Shown here in pieces: positions 7,801 to 16,241 of a DNA stretch of 64,000 nucleotides. The notes below the pieces were generated by a model that did not search any database, was not told the DNA's origin, and saw nothing but the letters and a program-made list of their open reading frames with translations. This stretch comes from Azotimanducus sp965220185 (lineage in GTDB: Bacteria > Pseudomonadota > Gammaproteobacteria > Pseudomonadales > Azotimanducaceae): contig OZ244807.1 of the NCBI GenBank assembly GCA_965220185.1, positions 310,001-374,000 of the forward strand. Reading direction: 5' to 3'. Numbering within the stretch: position 1 is the first letter of the stretch; each line of letters starts with the position of its first letter. The position numbers and the translations under genes were made by a program.

Positions 7801-8550
7801 ATGAGCGACAAGATTGCGTTTGTCACCGGCGCTGCGTCGGGCATCGGCGAGGCCGTGTCGCGGCAGTTGCGGGCCGCGGGAATGCGCGTTGCCATGTGCG
7901 ACATCAACGCCTCAGAGGGCGAGCGAATTGCTCAAGAGATCGGTGGCTATTTTCTTCATTGCGACGTCCAGCGGTTTGATTCGGTGGAGGCCGCTGTCCG
8001 CGAATGTGCATCGACACTCGGCGTCCCTGACTATGCGCACCTAAATGCGGGCGTCATGACGGCGGCGCCCAGCGAGCGTTTTCTCGCTATTGAAGATATC
8101 AGCATCGAGCAATATCGGCGTATCACTGGCATCAACATGGACGGCGTGTTCTTCGGCCTCAAAGCCTTGGTGCCTCGAATGAAAGAGAAAAGCGCCAGCG
8201 CGATCACCATCACCGCGTCAATCGCAGGCTTAGGCGCGCTCGGCATTGACCCGCTCTACAGCATGAGCAAATACGGCATGATCGGTCTTGGTCGTGGCGT
8301 GGCAGCCGCCAATGCAAAGACCGGCCTGCGCGTCAACGTCATCTGTCCGGGCGTGGTGGACACCCCGATCCTGCCCGAGGAGCTTAGTCCCCCGAAAGCG
8401 AACAGGATGCCGCCAAGCGTCCTCGCCGAAGAGGTCGTTGATTTGCTGCTGCGAGGCGAGAACGGCGAAGTGCGGGTGAAACTCACCGGCAAGCCGAGTT
8501 TTTGCGTGGAGGTGCCCGATCTGAACGCTCTGGCAGAAAGTGCGCGATAA
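7801..8550 (+). CDS. SDR family NAD(P)-dependent oxidoreductase
   Basis: A 249-residue classical short-chain dehydrogenase. The cofactor motif TGAASGIG is at 9-16, LNAGV stands in for NNAG, the catalytic Ser lies in ITITASIAG, and the active-site pair is Y153xxxK157. CPGVVDTP follows the fold as usual. A strong ribosome site (GGGAGG, 7793-7798) precedes ATG 7801. It is probably co-transcribed with the hydrolase upstream. The C-terminus ends without the usual substrate-loop signature, so specificity cannot be told. It is convergent with mobA; the stops are 5 bp apart. Confidence 0.9.
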   Translation: MSDKIAFVTGAASGIGEAVSRQLRAAGMRVAMCDINASEGERIAQEIGGYFLHCDVQRFDSVEAAVRECASTLGVPDYAHLNAGVMTAAPSERFLAIEDISIEQYRRITGINMDGVFFGLKALVPRMKEKSASAITITASIAGLGALGIDPLYSMSKYGMIGLGRGVAAANAKTGLRVNVICPGVVDTPILPEELSPPKANRMPPSVLAEEVVDLLLRGENGEVRVKLTGKPSFCVEVPDLNALAESAR

Positions 8551-8555
8551 CAGGG

Positions 8556-9158
8556 TCAAGCTTGTTTGAACGCGCGCCGAAGTGCTGCAAGATCCTCGGG
8601 CGTATTGATATTGATGAAGCTCGGCGCCAAGTCTGACAAGTCCGACGAAGGCAGGGCGATCTCCGCGAACCAACGGTGAACTGCGCGACCGCCGGCGCGA
8701 TAGAACTGCGTCAAAGCAGTTCGCTGAGTCTCATCAATCAGCATCGTCAAATTCTGGCGGCGCTGTCCATCGTGGGCAACGGCGACGCCTCTGGCAACGG
8801 CATCCTGCGCGAGGCGCTGAACGAGATTGGATGCGGGCCGAGGCGTATCTCCGGGCAGCGTCAGTGCCCATTTCGTCTTCACCACACGGAATGCTGAAAC
8901 CAGTCCCGCGAGCGGGCCTTCGCCTGCTTCCTCATCGGTGACCAGTTCGCAGCCAAACTCGCGGTATGCAGGTTCGTTCGCGCCGACACTCAAAACGACG
9001 CGAGAGACCTGCGGTGCGAGCCGCTTAAGCGCATGGTCAAGCAGACATCGGTCGTTGATGCGAATCAATGGCTTGTCAATTCCGCCGATGCGTCGTCCTT
9101 GGCCGCCGCACAGTACGATGCCTGTGACCTCATCAGGTGCGATGCGTGCGCTGTTCAT
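8556..9158 (-). CDS. mobA: molybdenum cofactor guanylyltransferase
   Basis: Attaches GMP to molybdopterin to make the bis-MGD cofactor of molybdoenzymes. The 200-residue protein has the nucleotidyltransferase signature VLCGGQGRRIGGIDKPL near 16-33, DEEAGEGPLAGL near 77-88 and LPGDTPRP where the family has its metal-binding CDxP segment. It ends in FININTPEDL, the typical MobA C-terminus. No other molybdenum genes are in the window. Confidence 0.93.
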   Translation of the reverse strand: MNSARIAPDEVTGIVLCGGQGRRIGGIDKPLIRINDRCLLDHALKRLAPQVSRVVLSVGANEPAYREFGCELVTDEEAGEGPLAGLVSAFRVVKTKWALTLPGDTPRPASNLVQRLAQDAVARGVAVAHDGQRRQNLTMLIDETQRTALTQFYRAGGRAVHRWFAEIALPSSDLSDLAPSFININTPEDLAALRRAFKQA

Positions 9159-9233
9159 GACCGTAGATATTGAAGGCGCCCGGCTTTCATTCGAGGTTCG
9201 CTAGGCGCAACCAATCATAGCAAGGGCTGGCGG

Positions 9234-9908
9234 ATGGAGAGGCCCGAGCTGCCGTTGCTGGCGTACTTCATCCTTGCAATTCTGGAATCGAATGCCAGAA
9301 TTGCAAGGATTATTCAGCGTCACCAGCATGGGCTGGTGATTCTTGAAGAAATCCGGCATCTTCCAGAAGTGTTTCAATTGCTTCGGATTTTGATTGACGA
9401 CGACCTTCCCGAAACTCGAAGGAATGGGCGGTTTCTGGTGTTGGGCTCGGCTTCCATCGACCTATTCAAGCAATCGAGCGAATCACTCGCTGGGCGCATC
9501 TCTCACTTGGAGCTCCGCATCCCGGCCGAAACGCTGCGATGTTGGCTAACAATGCTGGCACATTCCCAAGGCGGCATGCTGAACGCGGCGCAGTTGGCGC
9601 GCTCTCTGGCTATCGACGGCAAGACAGTTGCACGCTATTTCGATCTGCTGGTAGACCTATTGCTCGTTCGTCGCCTTCCGCCGTACCACATCAATATTGG
9701 TAAGCGACTTATCAAATCACCCAAGGTCTACATAAGGGACAGTGGGTTGGTGCATGCACAGCTCGAAAAAGGCTTTCATCACGCTCGCGACGACCTCCGG
9801 CCTGAGCGGAGTTTCTTGGTCTATCCGGGCAGCGAACGCTATCCCATGGGCGACGATATTGAAGCCATTGGCGTTATTGATCTCATGCAGAAGATTGCGG
9901 AGCAGTGA
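9234..9908 (+). pseudogene. decayed AAA/DUF4143 ATPase gene
   Basis: The frame keeps pieces of the family seen intact at 10016: the Walker B region (GLVILEEIRHLPEVF), LGSASIDLFKQSSESLAGRI, LARSLAIDGKTVARYFDLL, NIGKRLIKSPKVYIRDSG and a C-terminal VYPGSERYPMGDD. It lacks the N-terminal P-loop and two internal blocks, including most of the nuclease-like C-terminal core. In-frame deletions have left it 224 residues instead of ~390. A 16-bp perfect inverted repeat (9270-9310) replaces the segment just before Walker B. It cannot be a working ATPase. Confidence 0.85.
9270..9310. repeat. 16-bp perfect inverted repeat inside the ATPase pseudogene
   Basis: ATCCTTGCAATTCTGG (9270-9285) and its exact reverse complement (9295-9310) flank a 9-nt loop. 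It sits where the homologous gene codes for residues just before Walker B, so it is not ancestral coding sequence. A shorter stem, TCACCAGC/GCTGGTGA, follows at 9320-9339 but may simply be coding. Confidence 0.7.
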
Positions 9909-9982
9909 GCGCGTGTGCGCCAACCAGCTGGCACGCTTTGGCTTGGCGTAAGTACAGGTCGCTATTGACACAACGCCCTATA

Positions 9983-10019
9983 CCATGAAAAATGAAAGCT
10001 TGACTTTTAAATTTCATGG
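9983..10019. promoter_or_regulatory. inverted repeat over the start codon of the AAA/DUF4143 gene
   Basis: CCATGAAA (9983-9990) and TTTCATGG (10012-10019) form a perfect 8-bp inverted repeat whose right arm covers the ATG at 10016. TTGACA at 9965-9970 could be a -35 box. The layout suggests an operator for self-repression; this is inference. Confidence 0.4.
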
Positions 10020-11188
10020 CATACCCCCTCATGTCAGTTTCTCGAGAGGAGCACCTTGCCCGAATCGACGATTACTTTCGCAGTCATTCGGCCGTCGCGA
10101 TTCTCGGCCCGCGACAATGTGGCAAAACCACGCTTGCCCGTGACTATATCGTGCGATTTGGCGCTGACCAAGTTCATTTCTTTGACCTTGAAGACCCAGA
10201 CGACATCAACCGCCTTTCCGACCCTAAACTCACGCTTGAACGATTGCGAGGACTGATCGTCATTGACGAAGTTCAGCGAATTCCAGATCTATTCCCCTTG
10301 CTCAGAGTGTTGCTTGACCGACGCCCGTTGCTACAGCGGTATCTGATCCTCGGCAGCGCTTCTCGCGACTTGATTCGCCAGTCGTCGGAGTCGCTTGCTG
10401 GCAGAATTGCCTATCTCAACTTGACGCCCTTTACTATTGCTGAGACAGGCGATACCGAGCGCTTGTGGCTTAGAGGCGGGTTTCCGCGCGCGTATCTGCT
10501 CGATGATGCGCGCGATAGCTTCAATTGGCGGAGCGCTTACATCACGAATCTCCTCGAAAAAGACCTGCCAGCCCTTGGCGTTGAATTCAATGCGACGCGA
10601 ATGCGAAGGCTGTGGGCAATGCTCGCGCACTACCACGGTAAAGTGTTCAATGCGTCCGACTTGGCAAGGTCGCTCGACGTATCGCAACCGACCATTCGAC
10701 GTTATCTCGACTTGCTTGCGGGCACCTTCATGATTCGGCTGCTTCAGCCTTGGTTTGCGAACATCGGCAAGCGACAGGTGAAATCGCCGAAGGTCTACTT
10801 TCGGGACGCAGGCATACTGCATTACTTTTATGGGGTTGGTAGCGTTGACGAGCTGTTCAAACACCCGAGCGTTGGCGCCTCGTGGGAGGGTTTTGCCATG
10901 GAGCAGGTGATAGAGACGCAGCGCGCCTTGTGGGATGAATGCTACTTCTGGGGCAAGCATTCCGAAGCGGAGCTCGACCTGCTGCTTGTCAAGGGACAAA
11001 CCCTCAACGCTTTTGAATTGAAGTTTTCATCTGCGCCGAAAATCACGCCATCCATGCGTTCGGCGATTCGCGATCTCGGCCTATCGCACATCTCAGTGGT
11101 GTATCCCGGCGATCACTCCTATCCGCTGAGTGAGCACGTCAGCGTGGTGAGCCTGAGAGACTTGATTCCGTCAAAGGAGACCAAATAG
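10016..11188 (+). CDS. AAA family ATPase with DUF4143 domain
   Basis: 390 residues. The P-loop GPRQCGKTT is at 31-39 and Walker B LIVIDEVQ at 80-87, followed by sensor LGSAS and SLAGRI. A winged-helix segment (ASDLARSLDVSQPTIRRYLDLL) comes next. The C-terminal DUF4143 region has the nuclease-like pattern EAELDLLLVKG ... FELKFS. Proteins of this type are common singletons in bacterial accessory DNA; their role is not settled. The decayed paralogue lies immediately upstream and a third ATPase gene faces it downstream. ATG 10016 or ATG 10031 (MSVSREEH) may be the true start. Confidence 0.9.
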   Translation: MAYPLMSVSREEHLARIDDYFRSHSAVAILGPRQCGKTTLARDYIVRFGADQVHFFDLEDPDDINRLSDPKLTLERLRGLIVIDEVQRIPDLFPLLRVLLDRRPLLQRYLILGSASRDLIRQSSESLAGRIAYLNLTPFTIAETGDTERLWLRGGFPRAYLLDDARDSFNWRSAYITNLLEKDLPALGVEFNATRMRRLWAMLAHYHGKVFNASDLARSLDVSQPTIRRYLDLLAGTFMIRLLQPWFANIGKRQVKSPKVYFRDAGILHYFYGVGSVDELFKHPSVGASWEGFAMEQVIETQRALWDECYFWGKHSEAELDLLLVKGQTLNAFELKFSSAPKITPSMRSAIRDLGLSHISVVYPGDHSYPLSEHVSVVSLRDLIPSKETK

Positions 11189-11236
11189 CGTTTGCTCGTG
11201 CGGCACTCAGGATGTACAGCGCGGCTGCCGACAAAC

Positions 11237-12475
11237 TTACAGAACACGCCACCAAGGCGCGGCGAGGACATCTTGAGTGAGCCAAAACACGCTATCCCCA
11301 TCGTGCAGCAGCAGCCCGAAACGCGCTTGCTCGCCGTATTGATCGCGGAATGCGCGCAGGTTCACGCTGTCGCGTAGCCGCGGCCGCTCGGTGGACTTGA
11401 TTTCAATCGGCAGCAGCCGACCATTGCCGGATTCGATCACAAAATCTACTTCCAGACCGGAATGTGAACGCCAGTGATATATCTCGTATCGTGCTTCACT
11501 CGAATCGCGCCACGCCAAGAGGTCCATCAACACGAGATTCTCCAGCGTCGCACCGTCCGGTTCGGTGCCCGACAAATGCAATGCAAGCCCGGTATCGCTC
11601 CAATACATCTTCGGTGTCTTGATAAGGCGCTTGCCGCGATTGTCGCTGTATGCGGGAATGCGAACCAGCATGTAGGAGGTCTCTAGAAGGTTCAGGTAGC
11701 GGTTCACGGTCGCCTGCGGAAGCCCAAGGCCGCGCCCGAGATTCGTCTGGTTGATCAATCCACCGGCGCCGAGGCAGACGGCGCGCATGAGGCGGCGGAA
11801 GTCAGGGAGCGATGCGACTGTCGAAAGCGATAGCAGGTCGCGCTCAAGGTAGGTACGAACGTAGCCCTCGAACCAGATGTCGCGTTCTCTTTGATCGTGC
11901 ATGTGGAGTGCTGGCACCGGAAAGCCGCCGGTCTTCGCAAACGCTCGCCATTCCTTGAGATTCCGTATGGCGGCCTCGCGCTGAAGCAGGTCGAGCCACG
12001 CAGCGTCTTCGCTTTGGATGAGCAAATCCCAAAGGCCACAACTGGCGATGCCAAGTTGCTCACGGCGAGTCATCGGCCAAAGAGTCAGATAGCTCGCGCG
12101 GCCAGCGAGGGATTCCGCTACCTGTCGCATCAGCAGGAGATTTGCTGAGCCCGTCAAGAGGAATTGGCCTAGGAGCCTATTTCTATCTATATGGCGCTTG
12201 ATCGTGTGCAGCAGCTTGGGAACGCGCTGAACCTCATCAATTGTGATTGGCGCATCTCCGGCGAGCAGCCTATCCGGATCCTTTTCGGCCATATCCAAAG
12301 CATCGAGATCGTCCATCGTGTGATAGCGCCGCGTATCGAGTGCGTGCGCAAGCGTGCTTTTGCCTGTCTGCCGCGCACCAGTGACGACCACGGCTGGCAT
12401 GACATCGAGACGCGACCGAAGGCTTTGGTCAATTGCGCGTGTGTGAAATCCATTCATGGCGTGAATTATAACCAT
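11237..12475 (-). CDS. AAA family ATPase with DUF4143 domain (second, divergent type)
   Basis: 412 residues. P-loop TGARQTGKST is at 32-41, Walker B-like PITIDEVQ at about 77-84, then LLTGSANLLLMRQVAESLAGRASYL, a winged-helix segment (TNLGRGLGLPQATVNRYLNLL) and the nuclease-like end (SGLEVDFVIE ... PIEIKSTERP). Same family as the gene at 10016 but a clearly different branch. It is convergent with that gene. The start is ATG 12475, or ATG 12457 if shorter (MNGFHTRAI). CGTGAAT/ATTCACG (12460-12466 with 12474-12480) forms an inverted repeat over the start, echoing the arrangement at 10016. Confidence 0.9.
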   Translation of the reverse strand: MVIIHAMNGFHTRAIDQSLRSRLDVMPAVVVTGARQTGKSTLAHALDTRRYHTMDDLDALDMAEKDPDRLLAGDAPITIDEVQRVPKLLHTIKRHIDRNRLLGQFLLTGSANLLLMRQVAESLAGRASYLTLWPMTRREQLGIASCGLWDLLIQSEDAAWLDLLQREAAIRNLKEWRAFAKTGGFPVPALHMHDQRERDIWFEGYVRTYLERDLLSLSTVASLPDFRRLMRAVCLGAGGLINQTNLGRGLGLPQATVNRYLNLLETSYMLVRIPAYSDNRGKRLIKTPKMYWSDTGLALHLSGTEPDGATLENLVLMDLLAWRDSSEARYEIYHWRSHSGLEVDFVIESGNGRLLPIEIKSTERPRLRDSVNLRAFRDQYGEQARFGLLLHDGDSVFWLTQDVLAAPWWRVL

Positions 12476-12524
12476 TCACGATCTGTGTGAATATGCCGAA
12501 TTGGCTGAATATTGGGCTCCGCGC

Positions 12525-13898
12525 CTATGCAATCAGCAGATAACACACCACACTGATCACCGCTGCACCGACAAAATTGAGCACCACGCCTTCGCGCACC
12601 ATGCGCGCGATGGGTACACGGCCAGTGCTGAACATGATGACGTTGGGCGCGGTCGCGACCGGCAGCATGAACGCGCAGCTTGCGCTCATGGCGGCAGGAA
12701 TCATGAACAACAGCGGATCAGCAGACACGGCCACTGCGGTTGCGCCCATGATCGGCATCAGCAAGGTTGTGGTGGCGGTGTTGCTCGTCGCTTCGGTGAG
12801 GAACGTCACGCCAAGGCAAATGACGAGCACGATCAGATAGGGCGCCACGTCGCCAAGCACCGAGAGCGCGTTTCCCATGGCCGCCGATACCCCCGATACC
12901 TCGAACCCTTTGGCGAGCGCAATGCCCGATGCGAACAGGATGAGCGTGCCCCAAGGAATCTTCTCGGCGGTTTCCCAATCGAGCAGGCGTCCGCCTTGAC
13001 CGTTCGGCACGATGAAGAGCAGCACACAGGCGAAGAGCGCGACCATGGCATCGTTCGTGTAGGGGAGGCCAAGCAACGCCGACCAGCCGCCGAATGGCTC
13101 GGTGCGCGTCACCCACAGCAGCACTGTCACACCAAACACAAGGGCCAAGCGCTTTTCTTCTGGTCGCCATGCTCCGGAAGCTTCGATTTCGGCGCCTTCA
13201 CCTTTGCCGAGGTTGCGGCACAGCCACAGCGCGGCGACGGGCACCAGCACCAGCACAACGGGCAGGGCGATCGACATCCATTTCAGAAACCCGACTTCAG
13301 CATTGAACAGCTCTTCATAGACACCGCGGAATATCAGGTTCGGCGGCGTGCCAATGGGTGTGCCGATGCCGCCGATGCTCGACGCATAGGCAATGCCGAG
13401 CAGCAGCGGAATGGCGAGCTTCTCATCGCGCGTGCGCTCAAGCACGGCGAGCGCAATCGGCAGCATCATCAGCGTCGTCGCGGTGTTGGAAATCCACATG
13501 CTGAGGAGCGCCGACGCGGCCATGAAGCCGAACACCAAGCGGCGGCTGCTTCCAACGCCGAAAAGTCGTACCATAGACAGTGCTATTCGTCGGTGCGTGC
13601 CTGACTTGGCGAGCGCGGTTGAAAGAATAAAGCCGCCGAGCAAGAGCAGGATGACCGGACTTCCATACGCTTGCGATACCGCAGCCTGGTCAAGGACACC
13701 GAAGAGTGGTAAAGCAATGATTGGAATGAATGACGTTGCCGCTAAAGGAATGGGCTCTAGAATCCACCAGCACACCACGAGCGTCGTGATGGCGAGCACG
13801 ACCGCCATTGCATGGGGTGCGCCTTGGGCGGTAGCCGCGAAATACACCGCGAGCGCGGCGAACGGCGCGGCGACGAGAGCGATAGCTTTGACGTTCAT
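12525..13898 (-). CDS. SLC13/DASS family anion:Na+ symporter
   Basis: A polytopic inner-membrane transporter of about 457 residues with 11-12 hydrophobic segments, likely importing dicarboxylates, sulfate or a similar anion with sodium. Both hairpin-associated SNT motifs are visible: SMWISNTATTLMMLPIA in the first half and TEATSNTATTTLLMPIM in the second. The ATG at 13898 (MNVKAIAL) has GCGGAA upstream. A GTG 27 bp further out would add MLANRSGIV. It is divergent from sbcB with a 42-bp gap. The substrate cannot be told. Confidence 0.92.
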   Translation of the reverse strand: MNVKAIALVAAPFAALAVYFAATAQGAPHAMAVVLAITTLVVCWWILEPIPLAATSFIPIIALPLFGVLDQAAVSQAYGSPVILLLLGGFILSTALAKSGTHRRIALSMVRLFGVGSSRRLVFGFMAASALLSMWISNTATTLMMLPIALAVLERTRDEKLAIPLLLGIAYASSIGGIGTPIGTPPNLIFRGVYEELFNAEVGFLKWMSIALPVVLVLVPVAALWLCRNLGKGEGAEIEASGAWRPEEKRLALVFGVTVLLWVTRTEPFGGWSALLGLPYTNDAMVALFACVLLFIVPNGQGGRLLDWETAEKIPWGTLILFASGIALAKGFEVSGVSAAMGNALSVLGDVAPYLIVLVICLGVTFLTEATSNTATTTLLMPIMGATAVAVSADPLLFMIPAAMSASCAFMLPVATAPNVIMFSTGRVPIARMVREGVVLNFVGAAVISVVCYLLIA

Positions 13899-13940
13899 AA
13901 CAATTCCGCTTCGATTGGCAAGCACTCAGGAAGATTTCAC

Positions 13941-15551
13941 ATGACGGATTCTCAGGACGGCCACATCTGTTGGTACGATTTGGAAACGACAGGCTTCGAC
14001 CCACGTTGGCACAGGATACTTCAGTTCGCGGCGCAGAGAACGACGCTCGAACTTGAGACAATTGGCGAGCCGGTCAGTTTTCAAGTGCGCCTCGCGCCCG
14101 ATGTGCTGCCTGACCCGGCGGCGTGCTGTCTGACGGGCTTCACACCGCAATCGGTGGACGAAGCTGGCGTGACCGAACTCGAAGCGATGAATCGCATTTA
14201 TGAACTCTTCATGGCGCCGGGCACCTGCGTCGCTGGCTTCAATTCGGTTCGCTTTGACGATGAATTTGTGCGCTACGGCTTTTATCGAAACCTTTTGCCG
14301 GTGTACTTGCGTGAATACCAGAACGGCAACTCGCGATGGGATCTGCTCGACCTGTGCCGCGCCGCTTCTGCGCTCAGACCTGAAGGCATGGAATGGCCTG
14401 AGAAAGACGGTACGCCCGTCTACAATTTGGAGGCCTTGGCCGCCGTGAACGGCATTGATACCAGCGGTGCGCACGAAGCGGGCAAGGATGTTGAAGTCAC
14501 CATTGCGCTGGCGCGCCGCATCCGAGAGGTCAACGAAAAGCTCTACGACTTCGCGTTCAGCCTCCGGTGGCGCAACGAGGTCGAGAAGCTGCTGCGCACG
14601 CCGGATGAGATCCGTGTGCTGGTGGCGGGCAGCCTGCCGAGAGAACGAAAATGCCTTGGGCTGGTGATGCAAATCGGGCGGGCGCCGAAGAAGAATACGC
14701 GCATGGTTGCGGACTTGGGCGCCGACCTCTCGTGTCTCGTTGAATGGTCCGAAGAGCGACTCGCAGAAGTCTGGTGGAACCCAGATGGCGATGACCGGCT
14801 GCCGCTGCGTCCTGTGCAGATCAACAAATGTCCGTTCATGGCGCCTATGAGCGTACTGCGTCCAGAGGACATGGACAGGCTTGGCATCGATATGGCCGAG
14901 GTCGAGTCCCGCCGCCAATTTTTGATCAAGCACAAGCCGCTGATCGAAAAGCGCATCAGCGCGCTGTTTCGCACCGAAGGTGAGAGCGATGCGAAGGACA
15001 AGCGCGCGCCCGGCGGTAAAGGCGGCAAAGGTCGGCACAAGCGTCAACGATTTCCCAAGGGCGCGGAGCGCAACTACAACGGCCTCGTGTCGCCGGATGG
15101 CAAGTTCCTGACCGCCGCCGAACTCAACGGCACCACGCGCAAGCCGCCGCCTGTGTCCAAAGACGTCGAAGCGCAGCTCTACCAGCGCTTCATCAATGAC
15201 CGGGACCAGAGCGAAGCCTTGCGCGTGGCGCAGGCGCTGCGAAATTCCGAGAAGCCGGGCAAAGTCAACTTCTCGGACCGACGCCTGCGTGAACTGTTCG
15301 GCAGGCTCAAGGCACGCAACGGCTTGAATGAGCATATGAACGAGCAAGAGCGCCGCGAGTGGCGCAGCTACTTGAAGCAAAAACTACTCGGCACCCCCGC
15401 TGAAACCGATACCTATCTGAATCTAGAGAGTTTCCGCCAGCGCATTTCCGAAGTGCGTGCCGGCGATGCGGTGCAGGCCGACGAATCGGTGCTCGCAGCG
15501 CTTGAGGCGCACGGCGATGAACTCCACGACTCGCTTGTCGCGCCGCGCTGA
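13941..15551 (+). CDS. sbcB: exodeoxyribonuclease I
   Basis: A 3'-5' single-strand DNA exonuclease used in repair and recombination. From ATG 13941 (AGGAAG ribosome site) the 536-residue protein begins with the DEDDh exonuclease domain: YDLETTGFD (Asp13, Glu15), then NSVRFDDEF and HEAGKDVEVT carrying the remaining acids and His. The SH3-like and helical C-terminal parts follow, including KCPFMAPMSVL. A longer upstream frame is open to 13812 but overlaps the transporter and is not conserved in style. Length is slightly above the 475-residue E. coli enzyme, mainly from a basic Gly/Lys linker near 360-385. Confidence 0.94.
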   Translation: MTDSQDGHICWYDLETTGFDPRWHRILQFAAQRTTLELETIGEPVSFQVRLAPDVLPDPAACCLTGFTPQSVDEAGVTELEAMNRIYELFMAPGTCVAGFNSVRFDDEFVRYGFYRNLLPVYLREYQNGNSRWDLLDLCRAASALRPEGMEWPEKDGTPVYNLEALAAVNGIDTSGAHEAGKDVEVTIALARRIREVNEKLYDFAFSLRWRNEVEKLLRTPDEIRVLVAGSLPRERKCLGLVMQIGRAPKKNTRMVADLGADLSCLVEWSEERLAEVWWNPDGDDRLPLRPVQINKCPFMAPMSVLRPEDMDRLGIDMAEVESRRQFLIKHKPLIEKRISALFRTEGESDAKDKRAPGGKGGKGRHKRQRFPKGAERNYNGLVSPDGKFLTAAELNGTTRKPPPVSKDVEAQLYQRFINDRDQSEALRVAQALRNSEKPGKVNFSDRRLRELFGRLKARNGLNEHMNEQERREWRSYLKQKLLGTPAETDTYLNLESFRQRISEVRAGDAVQADESVLAALEAHGDELHDSLVAPR

Positions 15552-15560
15552 ACCGAAGAT

Positions 15561-16226
15561 ATGCTTCGCGCCGAGGGTGTGACGGTCAGCTACGCGGACA
15601 GCGAGCGGCATCAGCACGTGTTCGCCGACCTTTCGTTCGAGCTTGGACAAACCGAAAGCCTTGCGCTCTTTGGGACAAGTGGCTCAGGCAAAACGACGCT
15701 TCTCAATCTCATCGCCGGACTCAAGACCCCGGATTCGGGCCGTCTGCTCTTTGGCAAAGATGGCGATGCCATCGATATGGCGAGTGCCGATGAAGCCGCG
15801 CGCAGCGCCGTCCGCCGCTCAAAGATGGGTATTGTGTTTCAATTCTTCAATCTGATTCCTACGCTGAGCCTTACGGAGAACTGCTTGTTGCCGCTCGAAC
15901 TCAATGATCTGCCGATGGATGACGAGGCCGTTCAGCGGTCGCTCGCCGCACTAGGGCTCGGCGACAAATTAGGCGCCTATCCTGATGAGATTTCCGGCGG
16001 TGAGCAGCAGCGCGTCGCAGTGCTGCGGGCGCTCATTCATCGCCCGCCTCTTGTGCTCGCCGATGAGCCAACGGGCAACCTTGACCAGGCGAACTCGCGA
16101 GCCGTGGCCGATCTCTTGTGGGATGCCGTTGACGAGGTCGGGTCGAGTCTCATCATCGCCACGCACAGCGTCGCGCTTGCCGAGCGCGCTGATCGTGTCC
16201 TCGAAATGGACACACTCAAATCCTAA
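15561..16226 (+). CDS. ABC transporter ATP-binding protein, LolD/MacB type
   Basis: 221 residues: Walker A GTSGSGKTT, Q-loop VFQFFNLIPTLSLTEN, signature ISGGEQQR, Walker B LVLADEPTGNLD and H-loop ATHS. The FNLIP...T and EPTGNLD features fit the LolD/MacB/FtsE group that energises lipoprotein release or macrolide-type export. No permease or periplasmic partner is next to it: sbcB is upstream and an acyl-CoA ligase follows after 15 bp. It must pair with a permease elsewhere. ATG 15561 is 9 bp after the sbcB stop. Confidence 0.92.
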   Translation: MLRAEGVTVSYADSERHQHVFADLSFELGQTESLALFGTSGSGKTTLLNLIAGLKTPDSGRLLFGKDGDAIDMASADEAARSAVRRSKMGIVFQFFNLIPTLSLTENCLLPLELNDLPMDDEAVQRSLAALGLGDKLGAYPDEISGGEQQRVAVLRALIHRPPLVLADEPTGNLDQANSRAVADLLWDAVDEVGSSLIIATHSVALAERADRVLEMDTLKS

Positions 16227-16241
16227 CCCGAGAGAAATCAT

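Noticed and set aside
9320..9339. Second hairpin (TCACCAGC/GCTGGTGA) as part of a mobile unit
   Set aside because: It encodes residues (RHQHGLVI) that fit the ATPase family, so the symmetry may be chance.
12501..13604. A 367-codon plus-strand frame antisense to the SLC13 transporter
   Set aside because: His/Gln/Arg-rich composition without domains; it mirrors the codon bias of the real minus-strand gene.
13926..15380. A 484-codon minus-strand frame antisense to sbcB
   Set aside because: The exonuclease I motifs on the plus strand are complete; the reverse frame is a high-GC shadow.
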